In this document: positions 1 through 10,787 of the stretch, in pieces
Layout: every line of letters starts with the position of its first letter
Position numbering within the stretch: position 1 is the first letter of the stretch
DNA from: Halicephalobus mephisto
Lineage: Eukaryota; Nematoda; Chromadorea; Rhabditida; Panagrolaimidae
Assembly: GCA_009193035.1 (NCBI GenBank)
Contig: SWDT01000567.1
Location: 62,001 to 126,000 of the forward strand
Length of the DNA stretch: 64,000 bases
Reading direction: 5' to 3'
Position numbers and translations under genes: made by a program
Notes under the pieces: model-generated
Databases searched by the model: none
Seen by the model: the letters and a program-made list of their open reading frames with translations, nothing else
Told to the model about the DNA's origin: nothing

Positions 1-1
1 C

Positions 2-367
2 GTAAAGTGCAAAAATTGCAACGGATTAATCTGCATGGATTCGAACAAGATAGATTGTCACGAAGTCCTAAAACGAGGAGGTTGCAGATTGCCTATTGCT
101 GGAGAATACTGTCCAAAAAGTTGTAACATGTGTCAAACACCTAATTTCATCACAGAACAACAATCTCCATGTCGAGATGAATTAGATACATGTGAACAAC
201 TTGCAGAAAGTGGAGCTTGTGAACATCCTCTTTCTCGAAACACATTACGTCATTTTTGTGCAAAAAGTTGTAGATTCTGTAAAAATTCTCAATATTTCCT
301 CAACGAATTCAGCGAATACGTTTCTCCTTCTCGACATCCGAAACTCAGACGTCGTCTGTACCCATGA
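2..367 (+). CDS. ShK (ShKT) domain protein, 3' end
   Basis: The reading frame is open from base 2 to a TGA at 365-367, so the 5' part lies outside the window. Two complete six-cysteine ShK modules are visible. The first runs from CMDSNKIDC to the CPKSCNMC end, the second from CRDELDTC to the CAKSCRFC end; a CKNC just before them may close a third. Each shows the ShK ending C-x3-C-x2-C. In nematodes such modules occur in secreted proteins, often C-terminal to a peptidase, tyrosinase or lectin domain, or in mucin-like coats; the partner domain here cannot be seen. The basic tail (PKLRRRLYP) after the last module has no further cysteine. The fold is named after a sea-anemone channel blocker, but membership does not imply toxicity. 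Exon boundaries upstream are unknown. Confidence 0.8.
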   Translation, partial: VKCKNCNGLICMDSNKIDCHEVLKRGGCRLPIAGEYCPKSCNMCQTPNFITEQQSPCRDELDTCEQLAESGACEHPLSRNTLRHFCAKSCRFCKNSQYFLNEFSEYVSPSRHPKLRRRLYP

Positions 368-1887
368 TCTTTGATTTTTTATTTTTTAAAATAATTTAAA
401 TAATTTTTTAAAGTGGAAACTAACATAAAAATCTTTGCAACGGAGATAGTTTAAAAAATAAAAAAAATTCACTCGACATTTTTATAAAGTATGTTTGACT
501 TTTTTATTACAAAATTTTCCAAAAAATGATCAAATTTGGAAAAACTTTGTTAATTTTTAATAGCAAAGTTTTATTCTACAATAAAATGATAAAAAATTAA
601 TTTTGAAAGATTTACTAAGAACAGAGCAGATGTTTGCTCTCTTTATTTTGTGGGATTTATTTTTTTATTAATATACTGTTGTGGCCAATTGTCGCTATAT
701 ATCAACTCTTTATTCTTCAAAACAAAAAACACACCCTACGGCGAACGACAGTACTGCTTTAAGAAGTTATTTTCGTGTCGTGATCACAAGGCGTTTTGGG
801 ATTTAGAAGGATATTGGAATTAGTGGTCACAACAGATCTTCTTTTTTTTTGAGCGTTTGTCCCGCCTATCGCAGGATCCGCTTTGCAATATCAAACGATA
901 CAATTACAAACATAAGATACTAGGAAACTAAACGTCTAATTCCTCGTGGCATCGTAGCGTGATATCCACTGATGCGACGTCCTTTCTGTTGACCAGCTTG
1001 TCGCAGGAACCTGTCGTCAGTGGCCACAACAGATACAGACATAATACAATAGAATATCGGACAATATTAAATATAAGCACAACTCCCGGAATCTCGTTTG
1101 CAGTGACGTGTTTCTTTTTACACTCTTCAACAGAGAAAAAGGACTGTTTAGCCTCAGGCGTTCTGGATATCTCTGGTCGTGAAGACTACATGTCCACAGC
1201 AATATCACTTTTTCGCAAGTTTTTGGGCAACTGGATTAGCCTTAAATCCCGATCAAACAACTAAGGACTGATTCAAAAACCAAGAATTCTGAAACAAACG
1301 CGAGTCAAAGAGGAACAACTACTATACAACAATGCGAATGTTGTTGATCTTACGGAAATTAATTTCATCATTCTTAGTAACTGGAATTAGTTTCACCCAT
1401 TTTGTGATATAGATATCTTCGATCAAAAAGATACTAGAACTTTGATTTCTTCGAACAATCTTCACTGTTATCTAAAAGACTTTCATACATAAGTGCCTTA
1501 TCTGTCAACTTCCAAACATCTTCTAAAATCTTAATTCCCCCAGATTAACTGAAATCAATATTACTGTAACTGAAAACTAATCTTTAATCATGTTAACAAC
1601 AGTATTTGAAAAACAATTTATTTTCAATTTCCATCAGCATTAAAAATTATCCGATAAAAATAAAAATTAATATCAACAAAAATTCTTCCATTTTTTGATG
1701 TAAATGTTGGTTACGTGAATAAAAAATTATCGTTTTAACGTTCAAAGCTACAGTTTCTCTCACGTCTTCAACCCCCTTCAACTGTATCTCCTGACAACGG
1801 TATTATTTAAATCCGATTTATGCGCATGAATTAAAATGCTTCAATGTTTTATATTTTTATTTATTTTTTCATGAATAGTCGGGAAAA
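368..1887. other. Intergenic, no gene recognised
   Basis: AT-rich spacer between the ShK gene and the DEG/ENaC gene. A less AT-rich stretch at about 720-1270 carries a short near-repeat, 'gtggtcacaacagat' near 820 and 'gtggccacaacagat' near 1019. The short ORFs here (959-1264 and the opposite strand) have no splice context or family signature. This part may be an old mobile-element fragment, but I see no terminal repeats. Confidence 0.4.
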
Positions 1888-4800
1888 ATGGGGTTGATTA
1901 TCCTAGGAAAGAATATCATTTATTGGACCAATAGCGTCGTCAGTAAGTTGTTTTTCATTAAGTAATTGATAAATAAAAACTTACAGTCGCTAGTCATTTG
2001 TCTAACACGAAGAACAAAATCTGGCGGACTTTTTGGAGTATTCTGTTGGTCGTCACTCTTCTTGGATTTCTTATCCATTCCGCTCTTCTGATTAAAGATT
2101 ACTTTAGCTACGGTAAAACCACCACGATAAGAGTAAGTTATTTTTTAAATAGTGATTTACTGTAGTTTAGTTATTTACAATGAAAGAAGCTCCGTTTCCT
2201 GCCGTTACCATCTGCAATCTAAATCCATTCAAGAAATCCGCCATTGAACATTCTCCGGAACTGAATTCTTTAGTGAATGCTTATGAATCTACTTTGAAAA
2301 ACAAAACAAACGACTCTCACCAAACCCCCAAACAAATTCGACGTCGCAAAAGACAAACATGCCCTTCAACAACGGGTTTTCCAACGGAACCTCCTGAAGC
2401 AACAAGTAAACAAATTTGTAGTTACTATGATATTTTTATTTCTGATGTATTTTAGGTGACCTCTATACTTACACAGAATGTCCTGATTACTCAACATTTT
2501 CGTCCGACGCTTGTAGTTTTACAGTATCTATTAATTTGGATAATATGGATTCGACTATTTTCGGGCCAAATATAGATTTATTTTTTGATATTTTTTACAA
2601 CTGCGTCTACAGTGAATTCTGTAGTACAGGATCTTCATGTCCTTTCGCTACATCGATGGATCTTATCAATTTTGCAGCCGCCTGCGCCGAAACTTACATA
2701 GGTGCTCCTTACCCGTTAGCTCCAGGAGCTACAGATATCCTCGCAATGATCGCTACTGGTTACGGCAGTGTTTGTGTATCAGGACAATCAGGATGTACTG
2801 TAGCCTATTATGCGAAACCCGCAAATATTTACGACGGTACCTATCACTATGTGGAATGCCCTTCTACCAGCACAGTCGAACTTACAATTCAAGATTGTAC
2901 TTTAATGGATGTGTCATACTCGGTATCAACTTCTTGTCCAGATGCTGGAAACGCTCTGGCAGCTGAGGTAACGACAGCTATGGAGGATACTCAGTGTGGA
3001 ACTACATGCTTAACCACTTGTCCTTTCGGTGATGGAGCATGTCCACATGATTTGTCTGGAAATCAACTTGTTCTGGATTTCTGTTGTGCGACAACGACCA
3101 CTTCTACAACAACTACCACAGAACCTACAACTACAACTACGACGACTACCACAACACCTACTACTACGACTACTACTACGGAACCCACGACTACAACCAC
3201 TACAGAAGTAACAACTACCACTACTACGACGCCTACAACTACGACTAGTACCACTCCTACAACTACGACAACCACAACGCCTACAACAACGACAACAACC
3301 ACAGAACTAACGACTACGACTAGCACAACTCCTACGACGACCACTACAACGCCTACTACTACATCAACCACAGAAGCTACGACCACAAGTACAACCACTA
3401 CAGAAGCAACAACAACTACTACAACGCCTACAACTACGACTAGTACGACTCCTACGACGACCACCACTACAACGCCTACTACTACAACAACCTCAGAAGC
3501 TACGACCACAAGTACAACCACTACAGAAGCAACAACTACCACAACTACAGTACCCACGACCACAACAACCACTACATTACCTGCGACAACAACAACTACC
3601 ACGGTCCCTACAACTACAACTACAACGGAAGGAACAACAACGACTACCCTAGAACCCACGACTACAAGTACTGCGATTCCTACAACTACGACTACTACGG
3701 AAGCAACTACCACAACTACAGCGTCCACGATTATGACAACAACCACGACTCCTGCAACGACCACAACTACAGAACTTACAACTACAAGCACACCTACGAC
3801 AACCACAACAGGACCTACTACAACTACTACTGAACTTACAACAACCACTATCACTCAGACGCCAACTACTAATACGGAAACTACGACTACTACAAGAAGC
3901 CCTACAACAAGTCAGTTTTCGACTATAATCACCACTGATCCACTGAGTACAATTGAAACTTCCAAAATCACCTCAACAACAACATCATCGTTTTTCGCTT
4001 CCACGACGGCTACAATCCCTTTCGTAACTGCTGCAACAGTAGAACAATCAACGGATTCATCAACAATAGACGATGGTTCTTCTACAACGGTTGGAGATAG
4101 CTCCGCAATGATGTCTTCAACTACCGTCGGAGGAACTAGTCAAACAGAAGATCAATCAATCACTTCTACGGATAATGGAGCAGCTGATAAGTCAACTACA
4201 GTATCTGGTCAAGAGTCCACACTATCTGGGGTGACTAACGATGGGATAAGTGATGCAACCAGTTCCATGATAGCCTTTGTCACTGCTTTGTCGGATAGCA
4301 CAGAACAATCAACAGGTAATACAAATCAAGGAAGCATTAATACGGCTCAAACAACCCTAGACCCCAGTGCTTTTACTGCAACAGATGGCAATTCACAAGA
4401 TTCAACACTAGTTACTGATGAAAATGGGAATCCAATAACTCAAACGACAGCTAAAACAAGTAATACCACTAATAGTAGTGGTAATACTGACTCAACAGAA
4501 GATACTGGACATTCGGGAACAGATGGCACAACTTTTCCTGGTTTGTTTATAACAGCCACAACTGACGGAACAAGTGACTCAACAGACAGTACTGGAAATG
4601 GAGTAACAAAAGAACCTGGGCTGAGTGGAGGAACAGATTCTTCTAACGGTAATCAAGATGGGACAACAACAGCTTCGAACGGTGATGGCGGACAAGATGG
4701 TAATGATGGTTCTGATGGGACAGGAGGATCGGATGGAAGTGGAGGTTCTGACGGAAGTGGAGGATCTGACGGAAGTGGAGGATCTGATGGAAGTGGAGGT

Positions 4801-7149
4801 TCTGACGGAAGTGGAGGATCGGATGGAAGTGGAGGATCTGATGGAAGTGGGGGATCTGATGGAAGTGGAGGATCTGATGGGACAGGAGGATCCGATGGAA
4901 GTGGAGGATCTGATGGAAGTGGAGGATCTGATGGGACAGGAGGATCGGATGGAAGTGGAGGATCTGATGGAAGTGGAGGTTCTGACGGAAGTGGAGGATC
5001 TGACGGAAGTGGAGGATCTGATGGAAGTGGAGGTTCTGATGGTGATTCTGGAGATGATTCATCAGGAGGGTCTGATAGTGATGGATCTACGACACCATCA
5101 GATCCTGAAACAGTCAGTAAAATGTATAATCTGAATGTAAGTGTCATTTTATTTCCACCTTTTACAATGTTCTTTTAGTCCGATGACAGTGTCTCAACAA
5201 TTGACACCAATGTCCAAGAAGCGTTAATCTCAATTGCCGCAACGTTGACCGACAAACAGAAGGGGATGCTCGGCTATTCTCTTTCGGATCTGGTCCAAAC
5301 CTGCACGATCGGAGGAGTCCCTTGTGACATGGACCGGGACTTCAAGCAGCTCTACGACGTTGACTACGGATACTGCTACACATTTAACTACAATTATCCA
5401 GATATATTCTACAACACAACGAAACTGGGAGATAACAGTGGGCTGAAGATACTTGTTGTCAGTGACATTAGCGAGTACATATCCACCACTTTCGAACAAG
5501 GAATCAAGGTTCTGCTTCATCACCAGGATGTTTATCCTTTCCCGAATACGGACGGATTCAAAAGCTCGGTCGGGCGATTGATGAGTCTCAGAGTGAAATA
5601 CGTAAGTAGTCTTAAAAAATAACTTTAATCAACTCTTTCACAATTAGTATATCATTTCGAACACATTTGCGATTTAATAATTTTAAATATTTTTCAAAAT
5701 TTAGAGAATCTTTAGATTCTTAGCTCAGGTGCATATAATGTCGAATTTTTAAGAATACATAAACGTTACTAAAAATGTAAAATATTAGCTATAGAAGTTA
5801 TATAAGTGTTTATGAATATATATGAATGATATAGGGACGAATGAGTCGTCTTGGTCCGCCCTACGGTGACTGCAACACCCTGAAGCGATTGGAGAGGAAC
5901 AAACAGCCTTTCTACTTCAACGGGACCTACTCTGTCGAGGGTTGCTACCGGTCCTGCTTCCAGGAGAAACTCTGCAAAGCCTGTGACTGTGTGGATCCCA
6001 GGTTCCCCCTTCCTACAGACGGCTGCACTACTACATTCTGCGTTCCAACCAACTCCGAGTACTGTAAGTTCTTCATTTTGTGCAAGTACAGTAATCCATG
6101 GTAGAGAAATTTTCGGCTTTAGTTACAGTAACTTGAATTATTAATAGTCTTATAAGTAGTCAGAGAAGGTAGGTAGAACACCAGGTATCCTGAATATCGT
6201 AATTCAGCAAATTGTTGATCTATCTAAGAAGAATATGCCTCTAATAATAATTACGTAATACCTACGGCATAAAATTGGAAAATATTGATTACTTCAAATT
6301 CGAAAAACTTAAGACTTGTCAGAATTACTTCGTTGGAAATATTTCTTCTGAATTTTCGCAATAATGTGACTTTTAGATAGCTGCTATAAGGACTATCTCG
6401 CTGCAAATGGGGATTATTACAACGTGTCTGACTGCAGTTGCTCTATATCTTGCGACGAAACAGATTTCGAAGGATCTGTCTTTTACTCAAACTGGCCCAT
6501 AGGAGACTTTTTCGATCAAGTCAATTGTAAGAATACTACCATACTCAATGGAAGTGATTGTCAAACGTACTACCGTAACAACGCAGTTCTGGTGTACGTC
6601 AGTTATTCCCGACTTGGTTATGAAATGCTCGAGGAAGTCCCCGTCAGCACCGCTTGGGATCTGTTTTATAATTTATCCGGAAACACCGGTCTGTGGATCG
6701 GATTCTCGTTGATCACCGTGGCTGAGATATTCTTAGTTTTGGTGCAGATTTTACTTTGGATTTGCACGAAGGACAAGGAACTTCCAGAAGTGCCCAGTTG
6801 TCGACGATTGAATTACACTGATGAAGGAGATCTAGATGGCATTGCTGAACGAGAAAAAATAAAAAAATTGAATCAAAATTCACTTCCAACCATCAATGGG
6901 ATTTCCGAAATCTCACAAGATGAATATCCCCCTAAAGACTTCGCAAATGAACTGAGAAGAAGAAGTAATTTTTTTTAATAAAATTAAATTTTAAATTTTC
7001 TTTCAGAAGCATCCATAAGCCAAATTCATCCGGACATCCCTGGCTACAGTAAATTCGAAAATGCTTGGCCTTCGAAAAAATATCAATTCGATGGACAACT
7101 GGTTCCTCCGGTTACTGTAAAATCTGAGTACGGTATTGAACCGATTTAA
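1888..7149 (+). CDS. DEG/ENaC sodium channel subunit with mucin-like insert
   Basis: Model of 8 exons: 1888-1942, 1987-2132, 2171-2405, 2456-5136, 5179-5601, 5835-6063, 6377-6964, 7007-7149; 4500 nt, 1499 aa. A short cytosolic N-terminus leads into TM1 (about residues 33-53), then the post-TM1 motif FPAVTICNLNPF, a cysteine-rich ectodomain (for example CKACDCVDPRFPLPTDGC and CSCSISCDET), and TM2 near residues 1360-1385 with WIGFSLITVAEIF, whose GFS fits the GxS selectivity filter. The cytosolic tail ends PVTVKSEYGIEPI. Usual family members have about 500-900 residues. The excess is one exon coding a Thr-rich mucin-like stretch (about 357-634), a Ser/Thr/Asp-rich stretch, and tandem GGSDGS units (about 894-1010), all extracellular. 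A furin-like RRRKRQ occurs after TM1. Role inferred from family: amiloride-type cation channel, mechano-, acid- or peptide-gated. An AATAAA-like signal follows near 7168. Confidence 0.9.
3091..3905 (+). repeat. ACN-rich coding repeat (Thr/Pro/Glu mucin tract)
   Basis: An in-frame tract of ACT/ACA/ACG/ACC codons, interrupted by PTTT, EPTTTT, EATTTST and similar units, inside the large exon of the DEG/ENaC gene. Codons vary between threonine copies, so the repeat is held at the protein level rather than being a pure DNA slip. The composition suggests heavy O-glycosylation. Confidence 0.9.
4715..5045 (+). repeat. 18-bp tandem repeat coding GGSDGS units
   Basis: About 18 copies of an 18-bp unit, consensus 'ggatctgatggaagtgga', read as (GGSDGS/T)n. 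Copies differ only slightly (gat/gac, gga/ggt, 'gggaca' for 'ggaagt'), so the array is young or homogenised. It directly follows the Ser/Thr-rich part of the channel ectodomain. The long ORFs in the other frames here are shadows of the repeat. Confidence 0.92.
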
Positions 7150-8040
7150 TATGGGTCGGAATGACTATAATAAACAACAGAATTAAAAAAATAATTTAAA
7201 AAATAAAAATGAATATTACTTTAAAAATTTCAATACGGATTTTCCAAAATCTAAAAATTGTTAATTTGAAATATCTACTGATTTCAAGAAGATTCTGGAA
7301 AATTCAAAATCTATCAGATTCTGGATGATTCTAAAATATGTTTCAAAAAATAAAAAACATTGAATTTTATCGAAAAAAACAAATTATTGTCCTGTGTTGA
7401 GAAATGGTAGTTTTTGAAATTATCTACATTTTAGTAGTATTAACATCTCTGAGGACTTTACTACGAAGTAGTTATATCTGTTTTCATAAAAAAGTACTTT
7501 TTTACATCCATCTTCTCTCGCAACGAATAGCGCGTTTCACAATCTTATTTGTTGCTCATCTGAAAGCTCATCCTCGACACTACAGTTGTTTTTTTAAGAT
7601 TGTAGTCTTATTAGACGCTTTAGTAAAGTTAAACAGAGATCTCGGGATTTGTCTTTCGATCTGACGCTTTTATTCTAAGATACAGGGCTTTTGTGATCTT
7701 CAGAGTGAAGATAACGATCATAACTCACATCCTTGAACGGTCGTCTGAAAATAAAAATCGTGAAAAATGTTTTCGAAGAGTCAGCTTCCAGAAGTCACCG
7801 TCAGCTTCAGAACTTGGAAGTTTACTAAAATGAAATTTCAGACTGTTTATGGATTTTTATCACAAATTATGCAGTTCTGAAGATTTGAATTTGTTAATCA
7901 TCTGTCATTTCGATGGTCTTGAATAAGTTCAAATGATGCCATCTTTAGATAGTCGACAAAAATGGACCACATAAATAAGTACAGTATGCTCAGTGAGATA
8001 ATCAACTATGCTGAATTCAATGATGACGTCAGAATCACCA
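7150..8040. other. Intergenic, no gene recognised
   Basis: AT-rich spacer after the DEG/ENaC stop. The start (7200-7380) has runs related to 'aaaatctaaaaattg', also seen after the duplicated gene end at 8343-8800. The ORF at 7404-7664 has no splice context or known motif. Confidence 0.4.
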
Positions 8041-8342
8041 TGGCATTGCTAAACAGGAAAAAATAAAAAAATCAAATCAAAATTCACTTTCAGCCATCAA
8101 TGGGATTTCCGAAATCTCACAAGATGAATATCCCCCTAAAAACTTTGCAAATTAATTAAAAACAAGAATTTTCTTTCAACAAAAAAGTTTAAAAAATATT
8201 TTTTTAGAATTATTAAATTCATCCGGACATCTCTGGCTACAGTAAATTCGAAAATTCTTAATCTTCGGAAAAATATCAATTCGATGGACAACTGGCTTCT
8301 CCGGTTACTGTAAAATCTGAGTACGGTATTGAACCGATTTAA
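8041..8342 (+). pseudogene. Duplicated 3' end of the DEG/ENaC gene, decayed
   Basis: This stretch closely matches 6837-7149, the end of exon 7, the last intron and exon 8. The shared sequence includes 'ccatcaatgggatttccgaa', 'gatgaatatccccctaaa' and the final 'gagtacggtattgaaccgat' before TAA. The exon-7 part has an early stop ('gcaaattaattaa'), and the copy of the intron's 3' splice site is altered. Because the intron is copied too, this is a DNA-level duplication, not a retrocopy. No upstream channel exons accompany it. Confidence 0.88.
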
Positions 8343-8944
8343 TGTGTCAAATTGGTCAAAATAAAAAAATTTTAAAACTTAAAAATTTAAAAATTTTTAA
8401 AATTGAAATAAATATTACCTAAAAATCCCATTACGAATTTCTAGAATTTTGAATTTTATATTTGTAATAAATTTAGAATAATTTCAGAAATTCTCACGAG
8501 ATTCTAGAAAGTTCCTAAAAATTTAATAAAATTCCGAAAGATACCAAAAACTAGAAGATTCTAAAAAATTAAAAAACATTGAACTAGCGTTTGGAAAATT
8601 TCGAAATTATTTATTAAATTCTGGAAAAATCGTAAAAAATTATATTAAATTTTTGAAAATTTTACAAAATCTTAAAAATCTAAAAACTTCTAAAAATTTA
8701 GAAATTTAGAAACTTTACAAAATCTTAAAAATCTAAAAACTTTTAAAAATCCTAAAAAATTAGAAATTTTCGAAAATCCTAAAAAATTAGAAAAGTTTTT
8801 ATTTAAAAAGTAGAAATTTACCAGTAAAACCTCTTTATTGGACAAGCGAGCGGACAGTTGAAGGAAAAACGGACAAGTAAATCAGACATCTGCGAAGAAA
8901 ATTTTCTTCAATTTTGGATTTACGTTTATCAGTTCGATTTCCCA
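8343..8944. repeat. AT-rich degenerate repeat
   Basis: Low-complexity sequence built on 'aaaattctaaaaa' and 'gaaattttcgaaaatcctaaaaaattag'. It resembles 7200-7380 behind the parental gene, so the duplication may have included some 3' flank. No gene seen. Confidence 0.5.
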
Positions 8945-9735
8945 ATGATGCGAGTACTTGTCACGTTTATATCTGTCATCTTCGCTGGGATTGCTGCCAC
9001 TAATATCCTTCCCACCACAACGACTGCGAATCCGGATTTTGTAAGTTTTTACGTGAATAGACAAAAAAAGTTTAGTTGTAATTTCTAGGATTTTCGTTAA
9101 TAATCTCATATATAGAAATTAATCCTAGAAAGTGGATAGAAGATTTTAAAATATTTATATCGTAATTTAGAAGGTTCTAGGTCTATTTAGGAAGAATATA
9201 ATCTAGGAAATCAATTACGAAATCTGTATGGTACGGAACTTTAATTTTAGGATTTTTATCAGCAGTTTCATATATCGAAATTAATCTTCAAAGATAGCTA
9301 GAAGATTTTAGATAATTTATATCATAATTTAGAGGGTTCTAGATCTATTTAGGAAGAATATAATCTAAGAAATTAATTACGAAATCTATAGTACGGAACT
9401 TTAATTTTAGGCCAATGAGACGTTGTTATTGAATGAAACACTTCACATTCCATCCAGTTTCGACGATGCAGTCAACATGGTTTCAAAGTTATGGACTAAC
9501 ATGAAAGTCGACCCTTTCAGTCGCACTTTAGTCGCTATTTACCTCAACATCACGTGAGTTTTTACTTTATACTTTTTAAATGGCCTCTCGTTATAGTCTC
9601 CTAATTGTTGTTTATTCCATCATGATAAGTATCGTTGTTCATCAGTCTTTAAAGTCTCGTCGTTATGTCAAGAAAGGCCCAGGTACGTTCTACACGTCCC
9701 GTTTCAACTGGCAGGGAATGGATGACGATTGCTGA
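8945..9735 (+). CDS. Orphan small single-pass membrane protein
   Basis: Three exons: 8945-9040, 9411-9553, 9597-9735; 378 nt, 125 aa. The N-terminus MMRVLVTFISVIFAGIAATN is a good signal peptide. A short ectodomain with two NET sequons (N-glycosylation sites) follows, then a single hydrophobic segment TLLIVVYSIMISIVVH and a basic-to-polar tail RRYVKKGPGTFYTSRFNW ending in DDDC. An in-frame ATG at 8858 would add 29 residues before the signal peptide, so I prefer 8945. The layout (short glycosylated ectodomain, one TM, short tail) resembles single-pass accessory subunits such as the KCNE/MPS type, but I see no diagnostic motif and make no family call. Intron 1 (370 bp) holds two copies of a dispersed repeat. 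Confidence 0.7.
9097..9410. repeat. Dispersed repeat, two copies in an intron
   Basis: Two diverged copies, about 150 bp each, of a unit running 'gatttttattaacagtttcatatat', 'gaaattaatcttcaaag', 'gtagaagattttaga', 'tatcgtaatttagaaggttc', 'tctatttaggaagaatata', 'aaattaattacgaaatc'. The same unit recurs at 9880-10170, 16690-16780, 19675-19830, 34520-34690, 46550-46720, 50450-50880 and 56430-56830. The core often forms the palindrome TTTCATATATGAAA. Confidence 0.75.
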
Positions 9736-9879
9736 TTCTTGTCCTTGTGCACTATGTATTAAATATAACCTATATGCAGATAAGTTAAATGATGAAAGAT
9801 CATGATTAAAAATTATTATTACAAGTATAGGAATCCGACTTTGGGGGAGGGGTAAGTATTGGGTGATTTTTAAGATGTT

Positions 9880-10170
9880 TATTAACAGTTTCATATATAA
9901 AAATTAATCATAGAAGGTTTTAGAATATTTATATCGTAATTTGGGAAGTTCTAGATTCATTAAGGAAGAACATAATTTTAAAAATCAATTACGAAATTTG
10001 TATGATACGAAACTTTAATTTTAGGATTTTTATTAATAGTTTCATATATCGAAATTAATCTTCAAAAATAGCTAGAAGACTTTAGATCATATATATCGTA
10101 ATTTAGAAGATTCTAAATTTTTCTAGGAAGAATCCAGAAAATTATGAAAGTATTATCCAACTAAAATTTT
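9880..10170. repeat. Dispersed repeat, two more copies
   Basis: Two further copies of the same family ('gtttattaacagtttcatat', 'tacgaaatttgtatgatac', 'ttctaggaagaatcc') in the spacer after the orphan membrane gene. The rest of 9736-10787 is AT-rich with no gene recognised. Confidence 0.7.
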
Positions 10171-10787
10171 AGGTGATTTTGATTTCTCACAATTTCTGAA
10201 AATTCCTCTCGAAATAATTTTGCAAAAAACTCATCATTTTAAAAACAATATAATTATTTTTTTATATTTATTTTTGAAGTTGGATTTATTTTTATGTTAT
10301 TCAAGTCCAAAGTATATTTAAAATCCTGTTTTTCAAAAAACAGTCCCTTGAATAAGAAAAAAAATAACTTTTGCAGTTTCTCATGGTTTCAATTGTTTTG
10401 ATGGATCGAAGGACATTTTACAACGTGTTCTGCTCTTGCAAAAATGATCTATCTTATTAAACTTCAATTTTTGTAATTTTTTTTTTTAAAATTCATTTCT
10501 TTTTTAACTTTTTAGAATCTTCCATCTTTTATATTTTTTTAATTTTGAAGATTTTTGTATTTTTTGTGTGAAATTTCGATTTTTTTTATTATTTTTTACA
10601 ATATTTAATAAATTTAAAAAATTTACAAAAAATAAAACTCGTAAATTTTCAAGTACTGTACATCAGATGCAGAATATTGCATATGGTTACTGCTGTCGGA
10701 GATTCGTGATTGGATTTTGTCTTAAATAATCCCATTAATTACAGTATGTACAAAGTAAGCTGTGATGGATAAGCGAAAGTAAAAAAA

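Noticed and set aside
3063..3854. 263-codon Val-rich minus-strand ORF
   Set aside because: It is the antisense of the ACN (Thr) repeat in the DEG/ENaC exon; GTT/GTG/GTA/GTC codons arise automatically.
4625..5147. Long ORFs in other frames over the 18-bp repeat
   Set aside because: Shadows of the in-frame GGSDGS repeat; no splice context.
7404..7664. 86-codon plus-strand ORF
   Set aside because: No homology signature, no acceptor near the start, composition like the spacer.
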